A DNA stretch of 64,000 nt from Prochlorococcus sp. AG-363-N16 (GCA_003280135.1 QCFW01000007.1:1-64000); one strand, 5' to 3'; numbered from the stretch's first letter, positions 47,607 through 57,211 are shown. Numbers and translations are program-made. The notes: a model not told the origin generated them from the letters alone.

Positions 47607-48079
47607 TAGGATCTTTTCCCTCCAGAAATCATGATTCCTAATAGCAGGCCTAATCCTGTGGCTATTCCAATTGCGAGTAAGGGCCTTTTTCTGATCGGCT
47701 TTTCGATGCGAGGTCTTAATTGACTATTAAGTTCATCGAGAAGATCTTCTAATTGTTTTTCCAGAGGTTCTAAGCTTTCAGCCAAATTTTTAGTCTGATC
47801 GGTTGCTGATTCAAATAAGTCTTCAAGTTGTTCTCTTACTCCATAGCTAGTTTTTCCTGATTGAACAGATATCACTCGGACTAATTCTTCAAAACTCCCT
47901 TTTGTAGCTTCTAAGGTTTGCTTAGCCACTTCTGGCCACTTTTCTTGAATTTTTGGAATGATATCTTCAAATTGATCACTCAACCATTGCTTGGAGTTCT
48001 CTTCTTTAAAGCTTGAATCAGTATTGATTGAGGTTTGAGCTTCGCAGGAAGCGGAATTCACTGATTCCATAAGATTCAA
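47606..48079 (-). CDS. DUF883/YqjD-like membrane-anchored protein
   Basis: 157 residues. The first ~50 are polar, residues ~50-125 are amphipathic and coiled-coil-like (VREQLEDLFESATDQTKNLAESLEPLEKQLEDLL), and the C-terminus has a basic RPRIEKPIRKRPLL patch before one membrane segment (AIGIATGLGLLLGIMIS). This is the layout of YqjD/ElaB-type proteins, which tether ribosomes or the nucleoid to the membrane in E. coli. The resemblance is in layout, not a strong motif. Coupled with the holin-like gene. Confidence 0.7.
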   Translation of the reverse strand: MNLMESVNSASCEAQTSINTDSSFKEENSKQWLSDQFEDIIPKIQEKWPEVAKQTLEATKGSFEELVRVISVQSGKTSYGVREQLEDLFESATDQTKNLAESLEPLEKQLEDLLDELNSQLRPRIEKPIRKRPLLAIGIATGLGLLLGIMISGGKRS

Positions 48080-48264
48080 ACTTAATACTTAATAGACTAA
48101 AGCTAACTTCAATTCTAGGGAACCCTTGGGATTATTCAATTTTTTGCATTATTTTGATGAAAGCTATGTAACTGTTTGGAAAATTTACTCGTCGCCTTTG
48201 CTTACAATTATTGCTATATGAATACTTCTAGTGCTAAACGTCTTGTGTAATCTATTTAGTAATC

Positions 48265-48396
48265 ATGGACGTAGGGTTGTCAGCAATGTTCTTTGCATCT
48301 AATACCGTCCCAACAGATTTTGGATTAGTCGCAGCATCTATTGCGGGTGCAGGAAGCTTGTTATTGATTGCTTTGAGGTTTGTTCCTGGGGAGTGA
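48265..48396 (+). CDS. Tiny membrane protein of 43 residues
   Basis: MDVGLSAMFFASN, then FGLVAASIAGAGSLLLIALRF, then VPGE: a clean single transmembrane segment with a positive-then-polar end, like photosystem small subunits or other cyanobacterial single-pass peptides, though it does not match psbX, psbK, psbM or psaM as I know them. A 74-codon frame on the other strand overlaps it, but that protein is polar and featureless, so I prefer this one. Confidence 0.5.
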   Translation: MDVGLSAMFFASNTVPTDFGLVAASIAGAGSLLLIALRFVPGE

Positions 48397-48503
48397 AACT
48401 CTTCTTTAACGAGTTTCTCAACAGTTGAATTGTGCACATAAGGTTGGCTATTTTCGTGGCTGACTAGTGTTTTCATGGCTTTTGAAATCGATCACTAATT
48501 GCT

Positions 48504-48722
48504 ATGTCTAGAAAAGAAAAAATAGAAATATCTTTACAGCACAAATTCAAGTTTGAACAATTAAAAAGGGTTATTGAACAATGTGATGATATAGAAGTAC
48601 TTAGGGAGATTGCTATTGAGCTTTTGTCTATCAATCAACAAAAGACAGCAATAGTCTCCTGGACATCTAAAAAAGCTTTAAAAGCTGATCTTTTAAAATT
48701 ACAGGATCAAAATATAGATTAA
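48504..48722 (+). CDS. Small helical hypothetical protein
   Basis: 72 residues, ATG start, no signal peptide or membrane segment. It is basic at the ends with a strongly helical core (FKFEQLKRVIEQCDDIEVLREIAIELLSINQQ). The pattern hydrophobic-every-third-or-fourth residue is that of a real helical bundle protein. It precedes the LigD-phosphoesterase-like gene by 36 bases on the same strand. Function unknown. Confidence 0.65.
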   Translation: MSRKEKIEISLQHKFKFEQLKRVIEQCDDIEVLREIAIELLSINQQKTAIVSWTSKKALKADLLKLQDQNID

Positions 48723-48758
48723 GATAAAAATATATTTTCTAGATTTCATTATTTTGCT

Positions 48759-49118
48759 ATGAAAAGGTGGGTGTTATTAGAACATAGATTGAGTAAAGAT
48801 AACATTAAGGGGAGACATTATGATCTTTTATTTGAAGAGAAAGCTTCTTGCTTAACACTGCAATTAGAAGCTTTTCCGCTCCTTAATAAACCTTCAGTTA
48901 AGGCTAAGCTTATTCAACCACATAATCTTTATTGGTTAGATAGGAAAGAATCTTTTGTGTCTGGTGGTAGGGGGTGGGCTAAGCAGATTGCATCAGGTCT
49001 TTATAGTGGGTTGATTTTGAATAAGGAGAATTTTTATGTCTTTTTCAAAGTTCTTCCAAATGGTTATAAAGCTTTTTTGGAGTTCCAAGAGCATGCCTGT
49101 CGTATTTTTTCTATATGA
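48759..49118 (+). CDS. Stand-alone LigD 3'-phosphoesterase-like protein
   Basis: 119 residues. RWVLLEHRLSKDNIKGRHYDLLFEE matches the metal-binding start of the DNA-ligase-D phosphoesterase family (His, then H-Y/W-D-L-x-x-E), and SFVSGGRGWAKQIASG matches its later VSGGRG motif. In LigD this domain trims 3' ends in double-strand break joining; free-standing short versions exist. No ligase, Ku or polymerase gene is in the window. The match is by motif recall, so the activity is a prediction. Confidence 0.6.
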   Translation: MKRWVLLEHRLSKDNIKGRHYDLLFEEKASCLTLQLEAFPLLNKPSVKAKLIQPHNLYWLDRKESFVSGGRGWAKQIASGLYSGLILNKENFYVFFKVLPNGYKAFLEFQEHACRIFSI

Positions 49119-49191
49119 ACATACGAATTTATTAATGATTACTTGAGCTTCTGGCAGGTTCCGCTAATCTTTAAATTCCATGGCTTGATTC

Positions 49192-52100
49192 TTGTTGGTT
49201 TACATTAATCAGGTCGAGCTTACACATTTCAAATCCTTCAGAGGGACGATGACAATCCCTCTTGAGCAAGGATTTACTGTTGTAACTGGCCCCAACGGTT
49301 CTGGTAAAAGTAATATTCTGGATGGAATTTTATTCTGTCTTGGTCTCGCAACCAGTAAAGGGATGCGTGCGGATAGGTTGCCTGACTTAGTTAATAGTGG
49401 AGTATTAAGAGATGGTAAGTCTGCAGAAACAGTTGTTAGCGTTAGATTTGATTTAACAGATTGGGAGCCTGATTTAGCTGAAAAAGACTTGGAGCCTCCT
49501 TCAGAAGGTCCTTGGATTAAAGTCGGACAAAAGGACTGGACGGTTACAAGACGCTTGAGAGTAATGCCAGGAGGCTCGTATAGCTCTACTTATAGTGTAG
49601 ATGGCGAACAGTGTAATTTACAGCAACTGCAGTCACAATTAAGACGCTTGAGAGTTGATCCAGAAGGTAGCAACGTAGTTATGCAAGGCGATGTGACACG
49701 TATTGTGTCTATGAGTAATAAAGATCGTCGTGGCTTAATTGATGAATTGGCTGGTATAGCTCTTTTTGATAATCGGATTGAACAGACTCGAGCCAAGTTA
49801 GATGATGTTTTTGAAAAGCAAGAGAGATGTCGAATTGTGGAGCAAGAATTATTGTCATCCAAATTACGTTTGCAAAAAGATTGTGAGAAGGCTCGACTTT
49901 ATAAAGACTTGAAAAATGAACATCAAATTTTAAGAAAACAAGAAAGTGTTTTAGCTTATGAGGAATCTCAAAAAGTGTTGAAGAACTTAAAAATGCGTGA
50001 AGATGATTTATCTGCTCAGCAGATTTTAGAAAAAAAGAATTTGGTGGATGAAGAGATAAAGATGAACACTTTTTTAAATGAATTTCAGGAACTTCAAAAA
50101 AAAGTGAAGAATTTAGGTGAAGATAAACTAATTGCTGTTCAGGCAGAAATAGCAGGTTTAGATACACAAAATCGAGAATTAGATAGGCAAGCAATTCAAC
50201 ATCAAGAGGAAGGAGAAAAACTTCAAGCAAAAAGAAGAGACTTGATTAATAGAAAAAATATGATTAAGGAAAATACTTTGTCTAATACACAAAAAGATCT
50301 TACGAAAGACCTGCAAGTTGCTGAAAAGAATTGCTTAGAGGCTGAATCTGCAGTAGAAGTTTCTAGAAGAAGATTATCTGATGTAGCAGGCCAATCAGGA
50401 GCTTGGGTAGAAAAACAAAGAGAGATAAGTGCTACTCGTAAGAACCTATTCAATAGTTTGAAACCAATACAAGAAGAAAAGCAGAAATTAGAAGAGCGCT
50501 TAATACTAATCAATGAAAGGTTAAAGGAATTAAATTCTGATCAAGAGAGAGATACTGTAGAGGATATAAATATGCAATCTGAACTAAATAAGCTTGAGAA
50601 AGAATGGCAGGCACTGATAAAGCAAATATCTGAAGTAAATTTGGAGATTGAGGCAAAGTCTCAGTCTTTTGAAGTGCAAAAAAGAACAAGACTTAGATTA
50701 GAAAGTGATCAAACAAGATTAGAAAAAGAAATTGCAAGAGTGGAAAGCCGGAAAGAAACTTTGCAAGAGAGTAGAGGCACTGGAGCCTTAAAACTTCTTC
50801 TTGAATCAGGATTAGATGGTATTCATGGACCTGTAGCTAAATTAGGAGAAGTGAATGATAAAAATCGTTTTGCACTTGAAGTTGCCGCAGGATCTAGAAT
50901 TGGTCAGATTGTTGTTGATGATGATCAAATTGCAGCTCATTCGATATCTTTATTGAAGAGAAGAAAGGCTGGTAGGTTAACATTTTTACCGCTTAATAAG
51001 TTTAAAAAAAATTCAAGTTATCGTACCCATAAACATCTTATAGATCCCCTTGAAAGAAAAATTAATGGCTTAATAGGTAAAGCTGTTAATTTAATTAATT
51101 TTGAACCAATATATGAAGGCATATTTGATTATGTTTTTGGAGAAACCCTTGTTTTTGATGACCTTAATAATGCTAGAAATTATCTTGGAACTTATAGATC
51201 CGTAACACTAGGAGGAGAATTATTAGAGAAAAGTGGAGCGATGACTGGTGGAGGAATGATAGGTAGAAGTGGACATTTAAGCTTTGGTTCGGCTCATGAT
51301 GCAGATGAAATAGAACCTCTTAGATTAAGGTTAGAAGAGCTTGGTGAGATTCTCATTAAATGCAGAAGAGAAGAATCTTGTTTGGCTAATGCTTTAGAAT
51401 CTCTTAGGCCTTCTTTAAGTAATTTAAAGCAAAGACAAGCATCATTAGATGCAAAAAGAGCGGCTTTCAAGATATCTAATTTGCCTCTATTAACTCGAAA
51501 AAAAGAACAACTAGATCGATTAACTTTATTGAAAAAGAATCAAGATGAACATAAAAATAGATTGGCAAAATTAAATCAGGAAATAGAACCTATGTTAAAA
51601 GATCTAGAAAATTTAGAAATATCCGAAAAAAAATTTCAATCTTCCGAGCATTCTGAAAATTGGCATCAATTGCAACAGGCTCTTGAGCATGCAGATTCTT
51701 TACTAGAAAATGCAAGATTAGAAAGAGATGGAATTCTAAACAAAAATCGAGAACAGCAGCTTCTTCTTCAACGATTGAATGACCAAGAACAATCTCTATT
51801 AGATGAAGAAAGAATGCTTCAAGAATCTATAGAAAATTTGAGTATTCAGCATAAAAAATGGAGGGAGCGAACTAATGAAATTAAAGCTCAGAGAGTTCAA
51901 TTAGAGAATGAAAAAAAGATGTTAGATGCCTCTTTCGGCGAAACACGTAGAGCAAGAGATAAAGCTGAGGCAGATTTATCTAATCAAAGGCAAAAACATC
52001 AAGAACTACAGTGGAAGCTAGAAAAACTTCAAGAAGAGTCTGAGAGCCTTGTCGAAGAAATTCGAATTAGTCAACTTCGTAGTCAAGAGTTAGAAAAAAA

Positions 52101-52794
52101 TCTTCCTGATCCAAGACCTGATATTTCTGATCAAATTAGAGCTAATGGATTGGAATTCATTCAGGAGCAGTTAAAAAATATACAAAATCGATTGGAATCA
52201 TTAGAGCCCGTTAACATGCTTGCCTTAGAAGAGTTGGAAAAATTGGAAACAAGGTTAACTGAACTTGAAAGTAGGTTAGAAGTTTTAACAGAAGAACGTT
52301 CAGAGCTTTTACTGAGGGTTGAAAATGTTGCAACTTTGAGGCAAGAAGCTTTTATGGAGGCTTTTAACGCTGTCGATACTTATTTTCGAGAGATTTTTGC
52401 CAGACTTTCAGAAGGAGATGGCCATCTTCAGCTTGACAATGCTGATGACCCTTTAGAGGGAGGACTTACTTTAGTTGCTCATCCTAAAGGCAAAGCTGTA
52501 AGGAGATTGGCTGCAATGTCTGGTGGAGAAAAGTCTTTAACGGCCTTGAGTTTTTTATTTGCTTTGCAGCGCTTTCGCCCTTCTCCTTTTTATGCATTAG
52601 ATGAAGTGGATAGCTTTCTTGATGGAGTCAATGTTGAACGCTTATCGTCTTTAATTGGCAGTCAATCAGAGAAGGCACAATTTTTGGTTGTCAGTCATCG
52701 TCGTCCCATGATTGGAGCAGCTACCCGTACAATAGGTGTAACGCAAGCCCGTGGATCTCATACCCAGGTTGTTGGTTTGCCTACGGCAGCATGA
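49192..52794 (+). CDS. smc: Chromosome segregation SMC protein
   Basis: 1200-residue SMC ATPase of the bacterial condensin, which compacts and segregates chromosomes. N-terminal Walker A TGPNGSGKSNILDGILF, head motif GDVTRIVSMSNKDRR; two long coiled coils (about 170-500 and 690-1030); a hinge at about 520-660 (GLDGIHGPVAKLGEV, AGSRIGQIVVDDDQIAA); C-terminal ABC signature MSGGEKSLTALSFLFAL and Walker B FYALDEVDSFLDG. TTG start: either of two adjacent TTG codons (49192, 49195) is possible. The ScpA/ScpB partners are not in this window. Confidence 0.96.
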   Translation: MLVYINQVELTHFKSFRGTMTIPLEQGFTVVTGPNGSGKSNILDGILFCLGLATSKGMRADRLPDLVNSGVLRDGKSAETVVSVRFDLTDWEPDLAEKDLEPPSEGPWIKVGQKDWTVTRRLRVMPGGSYSSTYSVDGEQCNLQQLQSQLRRLRVDPEGSNVVMQGDVTRIVSMSNKDRRGLIDELAGIALFDNRIEQTRAKLDDVFEKQERCRIVEQELLSSKLRLQKDCEKARLYKDLKNEHQILRKQESVLAYEESQKVLKNLKMREDDLSAQQILEKKNLVDEEIKMNTFLNEFQELQKKVKNLGEDKLIAVQAEIAGLDTQNRELDRQAIQHQEEGEKLQAKRRDLINRKNMIKENTLSNTQKDLTKDLQVAEKNCLEAESAVEVSRRRLSDVAGQSGAWVEKQREISATRKNLFNSLKPIQEEKQKLEERLILINERLKELNSDQERDTVEDINMQSELNKLEKEWQALIKQISEVNLEIEAKSQSFEVQKRTRLRLESDQTRLEKEIARVESRKETLQESRGTGALKLLLESGLDGIHGPVAKLGEVNDKNRFALEVAAGSRIGQIVVDDDQIAAHSISLLKRRKAGRLTFLPLNKFKKNSSYRTHKHLIDPLERKINGLIGKAVNLINFEPIYEGIFDYVFGETLVFDDLNNARNYLGTYRSVTLGGELLEKSGAMTGGGMIGRSGHLSFGSAHDADEIEPLRLRLEELGEILIKCRREESCLANALESLRPSLSNLKQRQASLDAKRAAFKISNLPLLTRKKEQLDRLTLLKKNQDEHKNRLAKLNQEIEPMLKDLENLEISEKKFQSSEHSENWHQLQQALEHADSLLENARLERDGILNKNREQQLLLQRLNDQEQSLLDEERMLQESIENLSIQHKKWRERTNEIKAQRVQLENEKKMLDASFGETRRARDKAEADLSNQRQKHQELQWKLEKLQEESESLVEEIRISQLRSQELEKNLPDPRPDISDQIRANGLEFIQEQLKNIQNRLESLEPVNMLALEELEKLETRLTELESRLEVLTEERSELLLRVENVATLRQEAFMEAFNAVDTYFREIFARLSEGDGHLQLDNADDPLEGGLTLVAHPKGKAVRRLAAMSGGEKSLTALSFLFALQRFRPSPFYALDEVDSFLDGVNVERLSSLIGSQSEKAQFLVVSHRRPMIGAATRTIGVTQARGSHTQVVGLPTAA

Positions 52795-52848
52795 TATGCG
52801 TTATTTTTACGGCAATATAATTGTCGAAACAATTTCAGATCTGAATTT

Positions 52849-53907
52849 TTGAGTTTGACAAATACTTCATTCCAAAATGACCGCAATGATGCAGTTCCAA
52901 GTGACAGGCTTTGGTTGCGTTCGGAGTTGATGGGTACTCAAGTAATAACCCGTGATACAGGGAAGCGTTTAGGTGTGGTAGGTGAGGTGATAGTTGATAT
53001 TGATGGAAGGGAGGTGATTGCTCTTGGCTTGCGTGACAACCCTTTAACTAGGTTTTTGCCAGGTCTTCCAAAATGGATGTTGCTTGATCGTATAAGACAA
53101 GTAGGGGATGTAATTTTAGTAGATTCGATTGATTCATTAAGCGAAGAATTTAGTTCTGAAAGATATAGTCAGGTTATTAACTGTCAGGTCATTACAGAAT
53201 CTGGTCAGTTATTAGGAAGAGTTCTTGGATTTGCTTTTGATATAGAAACGGGAGAATTAATGACTTTAGTAATGGGAGCAGTTGGAGTCCCATTATTAGG
53301 AGAAGGAGTATTAAGTACATGGGAGATTCCTGTGACAGAAATTGTTAGTAGTGGGGTTGATCGAATTATTGTTTATGAAGGAGCAGAAGAAAAACTTAAC
53401 CAATTAAGCAGTGGCTTATTAGAAAAAATAGGAGTTGGTGGTTCTAGTTGGGAAGAACGAGAACGAGAACGGTATAGAGTTAATCTTGTACCAGTTGAAA
53501 ATCAATTATCCTCTGGTGAAGAACTAAATAATAAAAAGATTTTAGAGTCTTCTGAACAATCTGCTTTAATTCAAGAAGAACAAGAATTAGAATATGTAGA
53601 ATTAGAAGAGAGAGATAGGACTTATCAAAATCAATCTAGATATCTAGAAGATACAGAGTTTTCAGATCAAAATACAGTAGATAATTATTTATCAGAAAAT
53701 CTTGATAAAGTCTCTTTTGAAGAAGAGAAGAAGATTCTGGAGGAAAAATCTCAAAAAATCAGAAAGTCAAATCGTCGCCCTATTAGAAGTTCAGAAGATT
53801 TATTAGATGTAGAACCAATAGAGCCAGCTAAATTCAATCAAAACTATAATTCAAATGAAAACATGGAAACTGAAACTATGGCTAATGATATAGAAGATCC
53901 TTGGTGA
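52849..53907 (+). CDS. PRC-barrel domain protein with acidic tail
   Basis: 352 residues. Two PRC-barrel repeats fill about 20-180 (GTQVITRDTGKRLGVVGEVIVD and INCQVITESGQLLGRVLGFAFD), small beta-barrels also found in RimM and in photosynthetic reaction centre subunit H. The C-terminal half is acidic and Glu/Ser-rich (EEEKKILEEKSQ, SSEDLLDVEP), probably disordered. No signal peptide. TTG start (MSLTNTSFQND). It follows smc by 54 bases. In cyanobacteria such proteins are of unknown function. Confidence 0.85.
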   Translation: MSLTNTSFQNDRNDAVPSDRLWLRSELMGTQVITRDTGKRLGVVGEVIVDIDGREVIALGLRDNPLTRFLPGLPKWMLLDRIRQVGDVILVDSIDSLSEEFSSERYSQVINCQVITESGQLLGRVLGFAFDIETGELMTLVMGAVGVPLLGEGVLSTWEIPVTEIVSSGVDRIIVYEGAEEKLNQLSSGLLEKIGVGGSSWEERERERYRVNLVPVENQLSSGEELNNKKILESSEQSALIQEEQELEYVELEERDRTYQNQSRYLEDTEFSDQNTVDNYLSENLDKVSFEEEKKILEEKSQKIRKSNRRPIRSSEDLLDVEPIEPAKFNQNYNSNENMETETMANDIEDPW

Positions 53908-53924
53908 ATAAATTCACTAAATCA

Positions 53925-55214
53925 CTAATATTTTCTAATTAATTCAGCAATTTCCTTACAAATAGCATTTACTGCACCAGGTTTACCTCTTAAAGCCTTT
54001 AAGTCTTCTTTTTGTCTGATAAGCTTTTCTTTTGATACAATCCATCCATTAGCTTCTTTTGCGATTTCTTGAGGTGTAATCTTCCCAATTCTCTCTGGGA
54101 CAATCATACGACTTGCTGTTATATTAGGCCATGCAAAAAATTTATTTTTTTTAATTTTCCATAAAGATATTATTAAACCAAGACACCATTTTAGACCTGG
54201 TAATCTTCCAATTATTCCTAGAAAACCATCCCATGCTTCCATTACTAAAATGTGTTGTGTAGGAATAATCACTATCATTGGAATTGTCAAGGCTCCTAGT
54301 TCAGCTGTATTTGCTCCAACAGTTGTTATAGCTAACGTACATTGACTCAGAAATTCATGCGCAGGATTTTTCTCTATTAATAAAATCTTTGTACCTTTTT
54401 TAGTTGTTAATTCTTTGCAATAAGGAAAAAGGTTGGAATCTTTAATTTCTAGTATTCCTGAATTATAGCAATTTGCAATAGGATTTTTTGAACTATTGTA
54501 TTTATAAAAATCTTTGATATTAGTTGTAGGGGCAATAGGTAAAATAAAATTTATCTTTGGATTAATTCCAGATAAATGATCTACCATTTCTAGAAAGAAA
54601 GGTATTCCTACAATAAGCTTTGCTTTTTTTGAACCTGGTAACAGAGCTATCCATTTTCCTTCTGGAAGAGGATTATTATTCTTGGAATTTATTTCAATAT
54701 CTGCCATTAAATCTCCAACTATTTTACATCTCGATTGGTATTTTTTAGGAATAAGTTTTTTAACCTTTGGAGACATTGCTGCTATAAGATCATTCCAGAA
54801 AGGCCATCTAGCTATCCATTCTGCATATGTAATACTTTTGTAATTAAGTCTGGCAGAAAGTAATACATTCCAAAATTGGTCTCCGCCTAAAAACAAGACA
54901 ATACCTTTAGAGGGCCAAAAACTAAATTTTTTAGGATTAATTAGTAGTTTCCAAAAGTATTTTGCTTGGTAAATTTTTTCAAAACAATCCCATTGTTGTG
55001 CCACTTGATATTCTTTTCCAGTGGCATTTGGGCAAGGCACTAAAGCCAATCTTAGGGATATTTTTTTATCTTTTGTGAAGGGATTGATTTTCAATTCTTC
55101 GTCTAGTTTTTTTGCAACAGGCTTCACCCAAGTGGATAATTCTCCTGGCCCATTTGAAATAATCACCACTATTAGGTCAGGATCTTTTGATAAAACAGGT
55201 GATATGGAATTCAA
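53925..55214 (-). CDS. Lipid-A-disaccharide synthase-like glycosyltransferase
   Basis: About 429 residues from a TTG at 55214 (NSISPVLSKDPDLIVVIISNGPGEL). The frame stays open to 55268, but those extra codons read through the tRNA-Leu gene and are not coding. LPGSKKAKLIVGIPFFLEMVD, TTVGANTAELGALTIPMIVIIPTQH and GRLPGLKWCLGLIISLWK resemble LpxB-related glycosyltransferases of the cyanobacterial type, of which true lipid A disaccharide synthase activity is not certain. Probably acts at the membrane on nucleotide-sugar-derived glycolipids. Ends 17 bases from the PRC-barrel gene, convergent. Confidence 0.72.
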   Translation of the reverse strand: MNSISPVLSKDPDLIVVIISNGPGELSTWVKPVAKKLDEELKINPFTKDKKISLRLALVPCPNATGKEYQVAQQWDCFEKIYQAKYFWKLLINPKKFSFWPSKGIVLFLGGDQFWNVLLSARLNYKSITYAEWIARWPFWNDLIAAMSPKVKKLIPKKYQSRCKIVGDLMADIEINSKNNNPLPEGKWIALLPGSKKAKLIVGIPFFLEMVDHLSGINPKINFILPIAPTTNIKDFYKYNSSKNPIANCYNSGILEIKDSNLFPYCKELTTKKGTKILLIEKNPAHEFLSQCTLAITTVGANTAELGALTIPMIVIIPTQHILVMEAWDGFLGIIGRLPGLKWCLGLIISLWKIKKNKFFAWPNITASRMIVPERIGKITPQEIAKEANGWIVSKEKLIRQKEDLKALRGKPGAVNAICKEIAELIRKY

Positions 55215-55229
55215 TTTGTAATGAAATAA

Positions 55230-55311
55230 TGCGGATGGCGAGACTTGAACTCGCAAGGCCGAAGCCACACGCTCCTTAGACGTGCGTGTCTACCAATTCC
55301 ACCACATCCGC
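55230..55311 (-). tRNA. tRNA-Leu, apparent anticodon AAG
   Basis: Acceptor GCGGATG pairs with CATCCGC; D arm GGTGGAATTGGTAGACAC, T arm GCGAG-TTCAAGT-CTCGC, and a long variable arm (GGCTTCGGCC) as expected for Leu. The anticodon stem CACGT/GCGTG encloses loop CTAAGGA, giving anticodon AAG at positions 34-36. No encoded CCA. The 82-base length is normal for a class II tRNA. Confidence 0.93.
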
Positions 55312-55432
55312 TTGATAAAGAAATTGTAGAGTTCTATTCAAAAAAAGATCATAACGAGTCGTTATATTTAAATTTATTGAGAAGTTAGGGTACAGGCGCT
55401 GATACGATCCGATTAAGACTTGATATTTTGGA

Positions 55433-56779
55433 ATGCCTATCGGCAAAGTTCTAATAGCTAATCGTGGCGAGATTGCCTTAAGAATTCTCCGCAGTTGTAG
55501 AGAGATGGGCATCTCCACTGTCGCGGTTTATAGCACCATTGATAAAAATGCTCTGCATGTTCAGCTTGCAGATGAGGCAGTTTGCGTAGGTGAATCTCCT
55601 AGCAATAAAAGCTATTTAAATATTCCCAATATTATTGCTGCAGCAACATCAAGGGGTGTAGATGCAATTCATCCTGGATATGGTTTTTTGGCAGAAAATG
55701 ATCGTTTTGCTGAGATTTGTATTGACCATGGAATAACTTTTGTTGGTCCTAGCGCGCATGCTATTAGGTCGATGGGCGATAAATCGACCGCTAAATCCAC
55801 CATGATGAAAGTGGGTGTTCCGACTGTTCCTGGTACAAAGGGACTTTTAAATAATGTTGAAGAAGCAGTTTTGTTAGCTAAAGAGATTGGTTATCCAGTA
55901 ATGATCAAAGCTACCGCTGGTGGCGGTGGTAGAGGCATGAGATTAGTAAATGGCCCAGATACCATTGAAGGCCTTTTTAAGGCTGCTCAAGGAGAGGCTG
56001 AGGCCGCTTTTGGTAATCCAGGTTTATACATGGAGAAATTTATTGAGCGCCCTCGCCATGTTGAAGTTCAGATCTTGGCAGATAACCATGGCAATGTTGT
56101 TCATTTAGGGGAAAGAGATTGCTCAATTCAACGTCGGCACCAGAAGTTATTAGAAGAATCTCCAAGTCCAGCCTTGGATGACCAATTAAGGCTTCGAATG
56201 GGAGAGGCAGCGGTTGCGGCAGCTAAAAGTATTAATTATCAGGGAGCAGGTACTGTTGAGTTTCTTTTAGATCGAGAAGGAAATTTTTATTTTATGGAGA
56301 TGAATACTCGCATTCAAGTAGAACATCCAGTTACTGAAATGGTTACTGGTGTGGATTTGATTGCTGAGCAATTACGAATTGCTGGTGGAGAACCTATTTC
56401 CTTTACTCAAGATGATATTCAACTAAGAGGCCATGCAATTGAATGCAGAATTAATGCTGAAGATGCATCGCATAATTTTCGTCCTTCCCCTGGTCGTATT
56501 ACAGGGTGGCTTCCTCCAGGAGGTCCAGGAGTAAGAGTAGATAGCCATGTTTATACAGGTTATGAAATACCACCTTTTTATGATTCTTTGATAGGTAAAT
56601 TAATTATTTGGGGACATGATCGAGACTCTGCTTTGAAAAGAATGAAAAGGGCATTAAATGAATGTGCAATAACAGGAATCACTACAACAATAGATTTTCA
56701 TTTGAATTTGCTGAATAGAGAGGAGTTCCTTAAAGGCGACGTTCATACCAAATTTGTAGAAGAAGAAATGCTTAGTTGA
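55433..56779 (+). CDS. accC: Biotin carboxylase, acetyl-CoA carboxylase subunit
   Basis: ATP-dependent carboxylation of biotin on Acc[23 protein letters not shown] at the N-terminus, the ATP-binding glycine loop [14 protein letters not shown] (about residue 160), [32 protein letters not shown] and the active site [22 protein letters not shown] are all typical. 448 residues. The ATG at 55433 fits. It stands alone after a divergent tRNA; its carrier accB is elsewhere in the window. Confidence 0.97.
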   Translation: MPIGKVLIANRGEIALRILRSCREMGISTVAVYSTIDKNALHVQLADEAVCVGESPSNKSYLNIPNIIAAATSRGVDAIHPGYGFLAENDRFAEICIDHGITFVGPSAHAIRSMGDKSTAKSTMMKVGVPTVPGTKGLLNNVEEAVLLAKEIGYPVMIKATAGGGGRGMRLVNGPDTIEGLFKAAQGEAEAAFGNPGLYMEKFIERPRHVEVQILADNHGNVVHLGERDCSIQRRHQKLLEESPSPALDDQLRLRMGEAAVAAAKSINYQGAGTVEFLLDREGNFYFMEMNTRIQVEHPVTEMVTGVDLIAEQLRIAGGEPISFTQDDIQLRGHAIECRINAEDASHNFRPSPGRITGWLPPGGPGVRVDSHVYTGYEIPPFYDSLIGKLIIWGHDRDSALKRMKRALNECAITGITTTIDFHLNLLNREEFLKGDVHTKFVEEEMLS

Positions 56780-56805
56780 TTTGTTTTAGATTAAAGTTTT
56801 CAAGT

Positions 56806-57126
56806 TCAAGTTATAGACTGGCTATTTCTTAGTATTTGAGAGATTAAGCCTTGTTGCCCAACTAGCAATTCTCTTAGAAGACTGATTATTCCAAACCAGA
56901 TTACAGGGGTAATATCGACCCCTCCTATAGGAGGAATGATCAATCGAGTAATTTTTAAAAAAGGTTCTGTGGGTAAAAAAACAATTTTCCACAACTTATT
57001 TTGGAAATTTTCTTGGGAATACCAGGTAGAAATTATTCTAATTAGGAATCCCAATGATAAGACTGCAAGCAGTAAACCTAAGGAAAAATGGATTTCTGGA
57101 AGGATTTTCAACACAATTGGCGTCAC
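56806..57126 (-). CDS. YggT-family membrane protein
   Basis: 106 residues, two hydrophobic segments (about 14-33: FSLGLLLAVLSLGFLIRIIS; about 75-90: VDITPVIWFGIISLLREL) separated by a loop with YSQENFQNKLWKIVFLPTEPFLKITRLIIPP. The F/Y-x-P-x-x-P-loop with final PP-IGGVDITP is the YggT signature; in cyanobacteria and plastids it is linked to membrane organisation of photosystems (Ycf19-like). Function otherwise unknown. Convergent with accC. Confidence 0.85.
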   Translation of the reverse strand: MTPIVLKILPEIHFSLGLLLAVLSLGFLIRIISTWYSQENFQNKLWKIVFLPTEPFLKITRLIIPPIGGVDITPVIWFGIISLLRELLVGQQGLISQILRNSQSIT

Positions 57127-57211
57127 AAAGCTCTAAGCATCTGTACATCTATCGTATAAACATGCTTTTAATTCGTATTATTGTTTAGCTTTTGCTTTTG
57201 AAATAGCTTTA

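Noticed and set aside
48252-48476. 74-codon minus-strand frame
   Set aside because: Polar, no recognisable motif; the opposing + strand 43-residue membrane ORF is better supported.
55276-55518. Minus-strand 80-codon frame over tRNA-Leu and accC start
   Set aside because: It runs antisense through accC and through the tRNA itself.
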